From an uncultured Christensenellaceae bacterium (lineage in GTDB: Bacteria; Bacillota; Clostridia; Christensenellales; Christensenellaceae): 51,165 nt of DNA. Location of the stretch: contig CAKROK010000006.1 of the NCBI GenBank assembly GCA_934373295.1, forward strand, positions 1 to 51,165. Direction: 5' to 3'. The number at the start of each line of letters is the position of its first letter. The first letter of the stretch is position 1. This document shows positions 30,391-39,520 of the stretch, piece by piece. A program made the position numbers and the translations under genes. The notes beneath the pieces were generated by a model, which ran no database searches, was not told the DNA's origin, and worked only from the letters and a program-made list of their open reading frames with translations.

Positions 30391-31329
30391 TTATTTTCTT
30401 GTGACGATATCGATATAGATCTGATCTCCCGAAAAAATGTCTCCATCAACGGTGTCTCCGGAAATATTTGTGATATAACGCATTGCGAAAGTATCATCGC
30501 CCGTAACTATCAGACTTTCGGTGATAGTGTGGCTTTTATACCCGGCAAAGCTTTGCGCCTTTTTGTCGAGCTCATCCAATACCGCTTTTGAGTGAATATA
30601 GCTTAACTCCTCGCGCAGGGCGTCTTCGTCGAGATGGTCCTTTTGTAGAGCCTCGATGTAGTTGCGGTTAAAGCTTACGACCTCGCCCTTAGTGTTTACC
30701 GTTACGATAAAGCCATCTACTGTTTTGATGCCGTCAAAATAGCGGTGATATTCGAATGAATAGCAGTTATCGATATTATTCAAGCATTCTTCATACGTAT
30801 ATTCATCCAAATTTAAATATCTTTTTGCAAACTCCTCTCCAATAGCATGGCATTGTTCCGTCGTAAGGCTGCCGCCCTTATACGCATCCTCGTTGTCGAT
30901 AGAATAGTCTATCAGAACATCAGACCCGTACATCAAAGAAATATAAATATCATCATCACTTTTGTAATTGACATAGGGCGCTCCGCCGAAAAATAGATAA
31001 TCTACATTCTGCTTAGAAGCGGTTATTTCTTTTCCGTCTATCTCAATACCTATCTCATCCGGGGCATTTTTTACCTTCTTTTGTGAGTTTTGAAGTTGAT
31101 CCGGTGATGTGAATCGTTCGATATCCACATGTTCCAAAACCTCTTCGGGCTTGGGCATGGGCTTGGGAGCTGCGGAAGGCTCTGCCGAAAGGGATGGAGA
31201 GGGGGAGATGGTGGAGGCGTTATTGTCAGATTTGTTTGCTAAATCTGTTTTTCCGAATGTAAAAAAGCATACAGCTGTCAGAGAGATTAAGACAACAGCG
31301 CAAATTATGATAATGACTGTTTTTTTCAT
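30391..31329 (-). CDS. Exported protein, paralogue 1 of the caspase-like protein operon
   Basis: A 312-residue protein with an N-terminal hydrophobic segment (about 3-25). Its cysteine is preceded by TAV, not a good lipobox, so it is probably anchored by an uncleaved helix or a signal peptide. The linker PSPSLSAEPSAAPKPMPKPEE is nearly the same as in paralogue 3. The domain has IEIDGKEI, EFAKRYLNLDEYTYE, YFDGI, GFIVTVNTKGEV, YIHSKAVLDEL and the ending DIVTRK. AAGGAG precedes the ATG. It starts 10 bases after the caspase-like gene ends, so it is surely cotranscribed with it. Confidence 0.7.
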   Translation of the reverse strand: MKKTVIIIICAVVLISLTAVCFFTFGKTDLANKSDNNASTISPSPSLSAEPSAAPKPMPKPEEVLEHVDIERFTSPDQLQNSQKKVKNAPDEIGIEIDGKEITASKQNVDYLFFGGAPYVNYKSDDDIYISLMYGSDVLIDYSIDNEDAYKGGSLTTEQCHAIGEEFAKRYLNLDEYTYEECLNNIDNCYSFEYHRYFDGIKTVDGFIVTVNTKGEVVSFNRNYIEALQKDHLDEDALREELSYIHSKAVLDELDKKAQSFAGYKSHTITESLIVTGDDTFAMRYITNISGDTVDGDIFSGDQIYIDIVTRK

Positions 31330-31339
31330 TTCAGACTCC

Positions 31340-33631
31340 TTAAAGCTTGGTGTTTGTGCTTCCGCATACCAGATAGTTTTCTAAACCGGTGCCAACAATA
31401 GCATCTCTATAAATTGAACTGCTGTCCATCAAAGTAGTAAAAGTACTCGCTACCGTTTTTCCTTTGTTCATTTCAGTAAAGAAAAACTTTAGCCACGAGG
31501 AAGTTGATGGGACGTCAATAGTTCCTTTAAAGCCTATAGCCGTTTTAGCACCTTTGTTGACCGCAGATGTGGGCATATTATATGAGCCTTCTGTATTTTG
31601 ACCCGAACGGCAGCTGAGGAAAATCATTATCTTTTGATTTGATAGATTGAGCGAGGAAAAGCTCGTGTTGCTTTGTATGCTCTCGCTTCCGTCGGTCGAT
31701 ACAAGAGTAAAAGTATATGGGGTCGATCCGGATATGGATGAATCGACATATCCTCCGTGCCCAATCAATACGAAGATACAATTTGAGTTTGAGTTCATAT
31801 AGGTCTTAATTTGCGATTCCGTAAAGGACTTGTATAAACTGCTCGTGGAATATCCATGGTTCGATAAATATCCCGCAACGACATCAAAATTCGTATTAGT
31901 AGCTATATAACCTCCACTGGTGTTCTTGCATTTTACACCACAAAGAACTGCATTTGAACCTGTAGTCGACGACGTCGTATAATTAATCTCCAACTCCGGT
32001 CTATAGGGATATCCATAATCCGACGAGCAGAAAGTGGAGACTTTGTTATTAGCTTCTGTTGTCTTATCCTTTATGCGCCAGCCGTAGTTAGTGGCAGAGC
32101 CGTTCAGGATATTTTTAACCATGGCGTTTACCTGCATGACGTACCAGTTATTTCCCTCTATTTTGCCAACGGCGGAGATGTTTGCCGCGCCTGTTTCTGA
32201 TGTAGTCAAGGCAGGGTTGCTTGTATTATCCCAAGTCAATGTTTGAGAGTTCCATTCCCTTACAAGTCTGCGTGCGTAAAGAGTGCTAGGGGTGTCGCCC
32301 GAAATGAATTTAAGGCGGACATACGCGCTGTTGACCTGCGCTGCCGATATATCCAAGCCTTCCATGTTGAATTTGATGTAAGACCTGAATGCTTCACCTG
32401 ATGTACTTTTACCTGTTTTTAAGTATTTGCTGAGGTAATAATTTGTCGTTCTGTTTGTTGAGGAAACGTAGGTGTCGAATGTGTTTTTATCGTCGGTTAT
32501 TCTCTCTGTCGGATCGACAACTATGGGGAACGAGCGCGCCATGTTGTTGAGGTATGCGGGGTCGAGGGTGACCTTTATGCGAGCGACGTCATCTTCATAG
32601 GATATGAGCTCAATGGAGACGTTCTCCGTGACCGCGCCCGCCGCGTCTATCGCGAACAGCGCGGGGGTGGAAAAGACCTCCTCTCCGCTTTCATCCAAAA
32701 AGCGTAGGCCGTCCGTCGCATCGGGAATAAGCCCCTTTAATGTATAGTCAAAGTAGAATTCGTTTATGTCGGTGGGCTGCTTTAAAACGATGTATTCCTT
32801 CAGCTCATGGTTGCGCGTCTCGTAAATGAGGTCGATATTCGGCGCTATGTTTTCGTATCTTATGGAGTTCTGCGGGATGATGAGGCCGCTCAATGCCTCG
32901 CTTTCAAAGGGCTGCTCCGTCATGAGCTGTGCGCCGGGGGCTTCGGGCGTTATCGCCGTTTGCTCTTCCGGCTGAATTTCATCCTCGGTCTGCTCGGGCT
33001 GAGCTTCTTCTTCCGGCTGAGCTTGGGCTTCGGGCTGCTCGGGATGAGCATCTTCTTCCGGCTGAGCTTCTTCATCGGACGGCAAGGTCTGCTCGGGTTC
33101 GTCCTGCGGCTCGTCCGAAAGGGTTATCGTGCCGTCGTCCGGCTGTGAGAAAACGGGCGTGATGGTCATGCTCTTTTCGTCGTATTCGAGATGGACGAGA
33201 TCCTGCGCGGCGTCGGGAGAAAAGCGCGCGGTGTAGCTGTTCGCGGCGTTTTTGTAGCCGTAATCCCTGTCGCCTATGCGCGAGGTATTTTCCACTATTT
33301 CGTTGTCTATTTCCCGGAAAATATCGTCTTTGTCCATGTAATGCACGTCGTCAGCGTACAGCACGAGCTGGCGGGCGTCCCCGCCGAGGGAATAGGTCTT
33401 TGAGTTCGCCGTGCGCAGCTCGGTCAGCTCGTTTTGCTCGGTGCGTATCGCGTCGTAGTCGTCCACGGCGAGCGGCTCCTGCTCAACATCCTGCTCGGCA
33501 ACTTGCTCTGTCGGCTCATCCAGCGGGGCGGATGGCTCATTCGCGGCGAGCGCAAAGGGCTGCGCAAGGAACAATAGGCAGAGCAGTATGCTTAGCACTA
33601 ACCTTAATTTTCTTCCATTGTGTATATACAT
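31340..33631 (-). CDS. Large secreted protein with DNRLRE-like region and C-terminal caspase-like peptidase domain
   Basis: A 763-residue protein with a signal peptide (about 1-29, ending ALAAN). Residues about 150-235 are a Pro, Glu and Gln rich repeat stretch. Residues about 250-410 resemble the N-terminal part of WapA-like wall proteins (ENIAPNIDLIYETRNHELKE), and about 415-590 looks like a DNRLRE domain (SYIKFNMEGLDISAAQVNSAYVRL region). The last 150 residues carry a clan CD dyad, His625 in LIGHGG and Cys674 in FLSCRSG, as in caspase, gingipain or CHAT peptidases. It heads a four-gene unit with three exported paralogues. A GGAAAGG site lies 7 bases before the ATG. Confidence 0.75.
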   Translation of the reverse strand: MYIHNGRKLRLVLSILLCLLFLAQPFALAANEPSAPLDEPTEQVAEQDVEQEPLAVDDYDAIRTEQNELTELRTANSKTYSLGGDARQLVLYADDVHYMDKDDIFREIDNEIVENTSRIGDRDYGYKNAANSYTARFSPDAAQDLVHLEYDEKSMTITPVFSQPDDGTITLSDEPQDEPEQTLPSDEEAQPEEDAHPEQPEAQAQPEEEAQPEQTEDEIQPEEQTAITPEAPGAQLMTEQPFESEALSGLIIPQNSIRYENIAPNIDLIYETRNHELKEYIVLKQPTDINEFYFDYTLKGLIPDATDGLRFLDESGEEVFSTPALFAIDAAGAVTENVSIELISYEDDVARIKVTLDPAYLNNMARSFPIVVDPTERITDDKNTFDTYVSSTNRTTNYYLSKYLKTGKSTSGEAFRSYIKFNMEGLDISAAQVNSAYVRLKFISGDTPSTLYARRLVREWNSQTLTWDNTSNPALTTSETGAANISAVGKIEGNNWYVMQVNAMVKNILNGSATNYGWRIKDKTTEANNKVSTFCSSDYGYPYRPELEINYTTSSTTGSNAVLCGVKCKNTSGGYIATNTNFDVVAGYLSNHGYSTSSLYKSFTESQIKTYMNSNSNCIFVLIGHGGYVDSSISGSTPYTFTLVSTDGSESIQSNTSFSSLNLSNQKIMIFLSCRSGQNTEGSYNMPTSAVNKGAKTAIGFKGTIDVPSTSSWLKFFFTEMNKGKTVASTFTTLMDSSSIYRDAIVGTGLENYLVCGSTNTKL

Positions 33632-33678
33632 TTTCTAACCTTTCCCAGCATACCAGCTGAACTTTATTTGTTATCACC

Positions 33679-33707
33679 ATTAAAACATGTTATTGTCAAT
33701 GTGTCAA
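33679..33707 (-). promoter_or_regulatory. Promoter for the caspase-like protein operon
   Basis: On the minus strand TTGACA (33702-33707), a 17-base spacer, TTTAAT (33679-33684), about 40 bases before the ATG at 33631. A second TTGACA follows nine bases later within the spacer. Confidence 0.55.
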
Positions 33708-33882
33708 TATATTTTTATAAAATCTTCAGATTTCTTTAGATTTACACAAGATTCGACGAGAGTATATCGCGAAAAATTTCACATTATGGCGGGGATGCCG
33801 GTGCGTTTACAGAAATGAAACATTTAGGCGGGACGGGATGATGAGATGTAATATTTTTAAGGAGGATATGTGCGCTTTGCGG
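33708..33882. other. Intergenic sequence between the divergent caspase-like and pyr operons
   Basis: With the flanking promoters, the gene-free stretch runs from 33632 to 34056 (425 bases). This middle part is AT-rich. An AAGGAGG followed by an ATATG stands at 33859-33870 without a useful open frame. No repeat, dyad or RNA motif was recognised in it. Confidence 0.5.
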
Positions 33883-33911
33883 TTGACAAATGGAGGGTAG
33901 AGTGGTATATT
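33883..33911 (+). promoter_or_regulatory. Promoter of the pyr operon
   Basis: TTGACA (33883-33888), a 17-base spacer, TATATT (33906-33911). Transcription should begin near 33918, giving a leader of about 140 bases before pyrC. Confidence 0.85.
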
Positions 33912-33946
33912 AATAAAAATGATTCTTTAAGTGCGATACGAGATAT

Positions 33947-34033
33947 CGGCAAGATGACAATATATCCGCGTGGTTTTTGCCGCGCCTGTTTATGTGTGTT
34001 TTCGTCCTGTCGGTTTTCGGCAGGGCTTTTTTT
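33947..34033 (+). promoter_or_regulatory. pyr operon leader with intrinsic terminator (probable attenuator)
   Basis: A terminator hairpin GTCCTGTCG (34004-34012) with CGGCAGGGC (34018-34026), then seven T (34027-34033), lies inside the leader, 23 bases before pyrC. A smaller hairpin (33968-33985, stem GCGTGG/CCGCGC) precedes it. Upstream CGGCAAGAT (33947-33955) imitates the terminator's right arm and could pair with its left arm at eight of nine positions, a candidate antiterminator. PyrR attenuation is the known model in Firmicutes, but I did not find a convincing PyrR binding loop, and no pyrR lies in the window. Confidence 0.6.
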
Positions 34034-34056
34034 GAAGGATCAGACGGAGGCGGCTT

Positions 34057-35262
34057 ATGCGGTACGGTTTTAAAAATGCAAGGGTTTATGAGGACGGCGT
34101 TTTCAAAGATCACCCCATGTTCTATGTCGGCGGGGGCGATGAGAGTGTTATCGTTAAAAAAAGCGGATTGTTTATTTTTCCCGGTTTTCTCGATGTTCAT
34201 GTACATTTGAGGCAGCCGGGTTTTTGTTATAAGGAGACGATTTTGACGGGCTCACTCGCTGCGGCGCACGGCGGATATACGGACATATGCGCCATGCCCA
34301 ATTTGAACCCCGTGCCGGACTGCGCGGAGAACCTGCGCATGGAGACGGATATCATAAAAAAGGACGCGGCGATAGGCGTTCATCCATATGCCGCGATAAC
34401 CGTGGGCGAAAAGGGCGAAAGGCTCGTCAATTTTTCAGAGCTAACAGATGCGGTCGCGTTTTCGGACGACGGCAAGGGCGTGAGGGACGCTGATATGATG
34501 AAGCAGGCCATGAGCGAGGCGAGACACATGGGCAGGATAATCGCGGCGCACTGCGAGGATGGAGCGCTGTTAAACGGCGGGTATATCCACGACGGACAAT
34601 ACGCAAAAATGCACGGACACAGGGGGATATGCTCAAAGAGCGAGTGGGCGATGATAGAGCGCGACCTCGACCTCGCCGCGCAGACGGGCTGTGCATATCA
34701 CGTGTGCCATATTTCCGCAAAGGAGAGCGTCGAGCTTATAAGACAGGCGAAAAAGCAGAGGATAGACGTGACCTGCGAGACTGCGCCGCACTACCTCACG
34801 CTCACGGACATGGATATGAGGGAGGACGGGCGATTTAAGATGAACCCGCCCATCCGCTCAAAAGAGGATAGAGACGCGCTTTTGGAGGGGATAACGGACG
34901 GCACGATAGACATGATAGCCACGGATCACGCGCCGCACAGCGCACAGGAGAAATCCCGTGGGCTGAAGGACAGCCTTATGGGCGTGGTCGGGCTGGAGAC
35001 GGCGTTCCCCGTATTATACACGAAATTGGTAAAACAAAATATAATCACATTAGAGCGGCTGATAGCGCTCATGAGCGACGCGCCGAGAAAGCGTTTTAAA
35101 ATACCGAGCTGCGGCTATTGCGCGTGGGACTTGCAGGAGAATTATGAGATAGACCCGAATGAGTTCCTCTCAAAGGGAAAAGCGACGCCCTTTATGGGTG
35201 AAAAGGTCTTTGGAAGATGCGTTATGACGATATACGGAGGTAAAAAGGTATGGGAAAATTAA
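34057..35262 (+). CDS. pyrC: Dihydroorotase
   Basis: A 401-residue type I dihydroorotase that closes carbamoyl aspartate to dihydroorotate, step three of UMP synthesis. Metal and active-site motifs are in order: DVHVHLRQPG (about residues 46-55), AHCED, HISAKES and ATDHAPHS (about 287-294). The length is about 25 residues shorter than Bacillus PyrC at the ends but the core is complete. ATG 34057 has GGAGG 6 bases upstream. First gene of the nine-gene pyr operon; it overlaps carA by 13 bases. Confidence 0.96.
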   Translation: MRYGFKNARVYEDGVFKDHPMFYVGGGDESVIVKKSGLFIFPGFLDVHVHLRQPGFCYKETILTGSLAAAHGGYTDICAMPNLNPVPDCAENLRMETDIIKKDAAIGVHPYAAITVGEKGERLVNFSELTDAVAFSDDGKGVRDADMMKQAMSEARHMGRIIAAHCEDGALLNGGYIHDGQYAKMHGHRGICSKSEWAMIERDLDLAAQTGCAYHVCHISAKESVELIRQAKKQRIDVTCETAPHYLTLTDMDMREDGRFKMNPPIRSKEDRDALLEGITDGTIDMIATDHAPHSAQEKSRGLKDSLMGVVGLETAFPVLYTKLVKQNIITLERLIALMSDAPRKRFKIPSCGYCAWDLQENYEIDPNEFLSKGKATPFMGEKVFGRCVMTIYGGKKVWEN

Positions 35263-36341
35263 AAAAGCTGGTTTTGGAGGACGGTGCGCAGTATTTGGGC
35301 GAGGGCTTCGGCTGTGACTGTGAAAGGGTGTGCGAGGTGGTCTTTAACACGTCCATGGTGGGCTACCAGGAGATAATCTCCGATCCGTCCTATACATATC
35401 AGGCGGTGTGCATGACATATCCGCTCATAGGAAATTACGGCGTGGCGGACGAGGATTATGAGACAAAAACGCCCACGATAGGTGCGCTGATAGTGCGCGA
35501 ATATAACGACATTCCCTCTAACTTCCGATATACAAAGACGCTTTCGGAGGTCATGGAGGAGTATCACATCCCCGGCATTTCGGGCATAGACACGAGAAAG
35601 CTCACGCGCAGCATACGCGATAAGGGCAGCAGGCGCGCGATAATAACGGACGCCAACGTGCCTATAGAGGAAGCGATAAGGAGGATCGAAAGCACGCCCA
35701 TACTGCACGACGCGGTCAAGAGAGTGAGCTGCAAAAAGCGCTGGTATTCAAAGACGGCGGGCGCGATGTATAACGTCGTCGCGGTGGATTGCGGAATAAA
35801 GCTCAACATAATACGCTCGCTAAATGCGCGCGGCTGCAACGTGACGGTCGTGCCCTATGACACCCCCGCGCAGGACATTGAGCGTATGCACCCCGACGGT
35901 ATATTCCTCTCAAACGGCCCGGGAGACCCTCAGGACGTCGCCCCCGTAATAGAGCTGGTGCGCGAGATAAGGGGAAAATACCCCATATTCGGCATATGTT
36001 TGGGGCATCAGATGATAAGCCTCGCATACGGCGCGGACACGTATAAGCTGAAATTCGGTCACCGCGGAGGAAATCACCCCGTAAAGAACCTAAAAAACGG
36101 CAAGATAGAGATAACGAGCCAGAACCACAGCTATGCGGTGGATGAAAAGACGCTCAAGGGAACGGGGCTGGAGGTCACGCATTTAAACCTGCTTGACGGC
36201 ACGGTCGAGGGAGTGGAGTGCGCCTGTGACAGGGTGTACAGCGTGCAGTATCACCCCGAAAGCGCGCCCGGGCCGCAAGACAGCGCGTATCTTTTCGACA
36301 GGTTTATAAGAGAGATGAAGGAGGCAAGAGAGAATGCCTAA
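35250..36341 (+). CDS. carA: Carbamoyl-phosphate synthase small subunit
   Basis: A 363-residue glutamine amidotransferase subunit. The N-terminal half is the CarA-specific domain; the C-terminal half is a triad-type glutaminase with nucleophile Cys250 in GICLGHQ and His335/Glu337 in YHPE. It releases ammonia from glutamine and channels it to CarB. It overlaps both pyrC (13 bases) and carB (8 bases), with ACGGAGG before its ATG. As the only carbamoyl-phosphate synthase in the window and inside the pyr operon, it serves pyrimidines, possibly arginine also. Confidence 0.97.
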   Translation: MGKLKKLVLEDGAQYLGEGFGCDCERVCEVVFNTSMVGYQEIISDPSYTYQAVCMTYPLIGNYGVADEDYETKTPTIGALIVREYNDIPSNFRYTKTLSEVMEEYHIPGISGIDTRKLTRSIRDKGSRRAIITDANVPIEEAIRRIESTPILHDAVKRVSCKKRWYSKTAGAMYNVVAVDCGIKLNIIRSLNARGCNVTVVPYDTPAQDIERMHPDGIFLSNGPGDPQDVAPVIELVREIRGKYPIFGICLGHQMISLAYGADTYKLKFGHRGGNHPVKNLKNGKIEITSQNHSYAVDEKTLKGTGLEVTHLNLLDGTVEGVECACDRVYSVQYHPESAPGPQDSAYLFDRFIREMKEARENA

Positions 36342-39300
36342 GAGAACGGATATAAAAAAAGTGCTTGTGATAGGCTCCGGCCCGATAGTTATAGGTCAGG
36401 CGGCGGAGTTCGACTACGCGGGGACGCAGGCGTGCATGGCGCTCAAGGAGGAGGGCTATGAGGTCATCCTTATGAACTCAAACCCCGCGACGATAATGAC
36501 GGATACCGCTATAGCGGACAAGGTATATATGGAGCCGCTTACGCTGGAATATGCGGCGAAGGTGATAAGATACGAGCGTCCGGACGCGATAGTCCCGGGC
36601 ATAGGCGGACAGACGGGCCTAAACCTCGCCATGCAGCTTGAAAAGAAGGGCATTTTGAAGGAATGCGAGGTCGAGCTTTTAGGCACGGATGCAAAGAGCA
36701 TAGAGCGGGCGGAGGACAGAGAGCTGTTTAAGGAGCTTTGCGAGAGCCTGGGCGAGCCCGTGCTGCCCTCAATAATAGCCTCGAGCATGGAGGAGGGAAT
36801 GGCGGCGGCGGAACAAATCGGCTATCCTGTTGTGCTGCGCCCCGCGTTCACGTTAGGCGGCACAGGCGGCGGCTTTGCGGAGGATGAAAACGAGATGCAC
36901 GCGCTTTTAAAGAACGCACTCGCCCTTTCGCCCGTGCATCAGGTGCTCGTGGAAAAGAGCATAAAGGGATATAAGGAGATAGAATATGAGGTGATGCGCG
37001 ACGCCAACGACACCGCGATAACCATATGCAACATGGAAAATCTCGACCCCGTGGGCATACATACGGGCGATTCGATAGTCGTATGCCCCAGCCAGACGCT
37101 CACCAACAAGGAATACCACATGCTGAGGGACAGCGCGCTAAAGATGATACGCGCGCTCAAGATAGAGGGCGGCTGCAACGTGCAGTTCGCGCTTGACCCG
37201 CATTCGTTCAAATACTATCTGATAGAGGTCAACCCGAGGGTGTCGCGCTCGTCCGCGCTGGCGTCCAAGGCGAGCGGATATCCCATAGCGAGAGTCTCCG
37301 CGAAGATTGCCGTGGGCATGAGGCTGGATGAGATCGCCATAGCGAACACGCCCGCTTCCTTTGAGCCGGCGCTGGATTACGTCATAACAAAGATGCCCAG
37401 ATTCCCGTTTGATAAATTCTCATCCGCGAACAACTCCCTCTCGACGCAGATGAAGGCGACGGGCGAGGTCATGAGCGTGGGCAGGACGGCGGAGGAAAGC
37501 CTGCTCAAAGCCGTGCGCTCGCTGGAGATAGGCGTAAATCACCTGTATATGTCAAAGTTTGACGCTATGGAGGACGTGACGCTGCTCGACTACATTAAAA
37601 AGGGCACGGACGACAGGATATACGCCATAGCCGAGCTTATAAGGAGGGACACCGACCTAGGCGTGATATACGACGCGACTAAAATCGACCTGTTCTTCTT
37701 GGAAAAGATAAGAAATATCGTAGGTATGGAAAACAGGCTCGCCGCCGCGCCCATGGATGAAAAGACGCTGTATGACGCAAAGCGCATGGGCTTTTGCGAC
37801 GCATATATCGCGAAGCTGTGGGGCGTGAGCGAGATAGACGTATATAACGCAAGAAAGCGCGCGGGGATGTTCCCCGTATATAAGATGATAGACACCTGTG
37901 CGAGCGAGTTTGAAAGCTATATACCCTATTTCTACTCGACCTATGAGCAGGAAAACGAGTCGATAGTATCGGATAAAAAGAAGATAGTCGTCCTCGGCTC
38001 CGGCCCGATAAGGATCGGCCAGGGCGTGGAGTTTGACTATTCCACCGTCCACGCCGTATGGACGATACGCGACAACGGCTATGAGGCGATAATAATTAAC
38101 AACAATCCGGAGACGGTTTCGACGGACTACACGACGTCGGATAAGCTGTATTTCGAGCCGCTGACGGTAGAGGACGTCATGAATATAATCGAGCTGGAGC
38201 AGCCCGTGGGCGTGATAGCCTCATTGGGCGGGCAGACGGCTATAAACCTCGCGAAGCCCCTTTCTGATAGGGGAGTCAAAATAATAGGGACGGACAACGC
38301 CGCGATAGAGCGTGCGGAGAACCGCGACGCGTTTGAAAAGGTGCTGGAGGAGCTAAACATCCCGCAGCCGCAGGGTCAGGCTGTCACGCGCATAGAGGAC
38401 GGAGTCGCCACAGCTAAAAGGATAGGCTATCCCGTGCTCGTACGTCCGTCGTTCGTGCTGGGCGGCAGGGCGATGCAGATAGTCGCGGATGAGCAACAGC
38501 TAAAGCACTATCTAAAGACGGCGGTCGAGATAGACGCGGATAAGCCCGTGCTCGTGGATAAATACATCTACGGCAAGGAGGTTGAGATAGACGCGATATG
38601 CGACGGAACGGACGTGTTCGTCCCCGGAATAATGGAGCTGGTCGAGCGCACGGGCATACACAGCGGCGATTCGATAAGCGTTTATCCGAGCTTTTCGATA
38701 TCGGATAAGGTAAAGGCGACCATATTGGACTACGCGAAAAGGCTGGGTCTGGGCATAGGCATAATAGGGCTTTATAACATACAGTTCATAGTCGATAAGG
38801 CGGAAAACGTGTTCATAATAGAGGTCAACCCGAGGTCGTCACGCACGGTGCCCTTCCTCTCAAAGGCGACGGGCTACAGCCTTGCGGACATCGCCACGCG
38901 CGTGATATTAGGGCAAAGCCTTGTTAGCCAGGGCATAACGGAGATTTATCCGAATGAAAAGACGAGGTGGTATTGTAAGGCGCCCGCGTTTTCCTTCTCC
39001 AAGCTAAAGGGGTTGGACGCATACCTCTCGCCCGAGATGAAATCCACCGGCGAGGCGATAGGCTATGACAATAAGCTGAATAGGGCGCTGTATAAGGCGT
39101 TACAAGCGTCGGGCACGAGCGTGAAGGGCTACGGCACGGTGCTGGCGACCATAGCGGATGAGGATAAGGACGAGGCGCTCCCGCTGATAAGGCGCTTTTA
39201 CAACATGGGCTTCAACATTCAGGCGACGGAGGGAACGGCACGTTTTTTGAAGAACCACGGCATACGCACGCACGCGCTTAAAAAATTGAGCGAGGGCAGC

Positions 39301-39513
39301 GACGAGATTTTACGGGCAATAAGGCAGGGCTATGTGACGTATGTCATAAACACGCGCAACATGAACTCCTCCGGCGTGATATCGGACGGACGCGAGATAA
39401 GGCAGTGCGCAGTGGAAAACAACGTCACGGTGTTCACCTCGTTAGACACGGTGAACGTGCTGTTAGACGTGCTTGAGGAGACCACGCTCACCATATCGAC
39501 GATAGACGCATGA
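36334..39513 (+). CDS. carB: Carbamoyl-phosphate synthase large subunit
   Basis: A 1059-residue protein of normal length that makes carbamoyl phosphate from bicarbonate, ammonia and two ATP. Two homologous halves each hold a biotin-carboxylase-like ATP-grasp domain; the repeated start motifs are VLVIGSGPIVIGQAAEFDYAG (about 10-30) and VVLGSGPIRIGQGVEFDYS (about 550-570). An oligomerisation domain lies between the halves, and the last 130 residues are the MGS-like allosteric domain (FNIQATEGTARFLKNHGI), where UMP or PRPP-like effectors bind in relatives. GGAGG stands before the ATG. Confidence 0.98.
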   Translation: MPKRTDIKKVLVIGSGPIVIGQAAEFDYAGTQACMALKEEGYEVILMNSNPATIMTDTAIADKVYMEPLTLEYAAKVIRYERPDAIVPGIGGQTGLNLAMQLEKKGILKECEVELLGTDAKSIERAEDRELFKELCESLGEPVLPSIIASSMEEGMAAAEQIGYPVVLRPAFTLGGTGGGFAEDENEMHALLKNALALSPVHQVLVEKSIKGYKEIEYEVMRDANDTAITICNMENLDPVGIHTGDSIVVCPSQTLTNKEYHMLRDSALKMIRALKIEGGCNVQFALDPHSFKYYLIEVNPRVSRSSALASKASGYPIARVSAKIAVGMRLDEIAIANTPASFEPALDYVITKMPRFPFDKFSSANNSLSTQMKATGEVMSVGRTAEESLLKAVRSLEIGVNHLYMSKFDAMEDVTLLDYIKKGTDDRIYAIAELIRRDTDLGVIYDATKIDLFFLEKIRNIVGMENRLAAAPMDEKTLYDAKRMGFCDAYIAKLWGVSEIDVYNARKRAGMFPVYKMIDTCASEFESYIPYFYSTYEQENESIVSDKKKIVVLGSGPIRIGQGVEFDYSTVHAVWTIRDNGYEAIIINNNPETVSTDYTTSDKLYFEPLTVEDVMNIIELEQPVGVIASLGGQTAINLAKPLSDRGVKIIGTDNAAIERAENRDAFEKVLEELNIPQPQGQAVTRIEDGVATAKRIGYPVLVRPSFVLGGRAMQIVADEQQLKHYLKTAVEIDADKPVLVDKYIYGKEVEIDAICDGTDVFVPGIMELVERTGIHSGDSISVYPSFSISDKVKATILDYAKRLGLGIGIIGLYNIQFIVDKAENVFIIEVNPRSSRTVPFLSKATGYSLADIATRVILGQSLVSQGITEIYPNEKTRWYCKAPAFSFSKLKGLDAYLSPEMKSTGEAIGYDNKLNRALYKALQASGTSVKGYGTVLATIADEDKDEALPLIRRFYNMGFNIQATEGTARFLKNHGIRTHALKKLSEGSDEILRAIRQGYVTYVINTRNMNSSGVISDGREIRQCAVENNVTVFTSLDTVNVLLDVLEETTLTISTIDA

Positions 39514-39520
39514 GGATGAA

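Noticed and set aside
33918..34003. PyrR binding loop in the pyr leader
   Set aside because: I could not match the known conserved loop in the first leader hairpin, so regulation by PyrR is left open.
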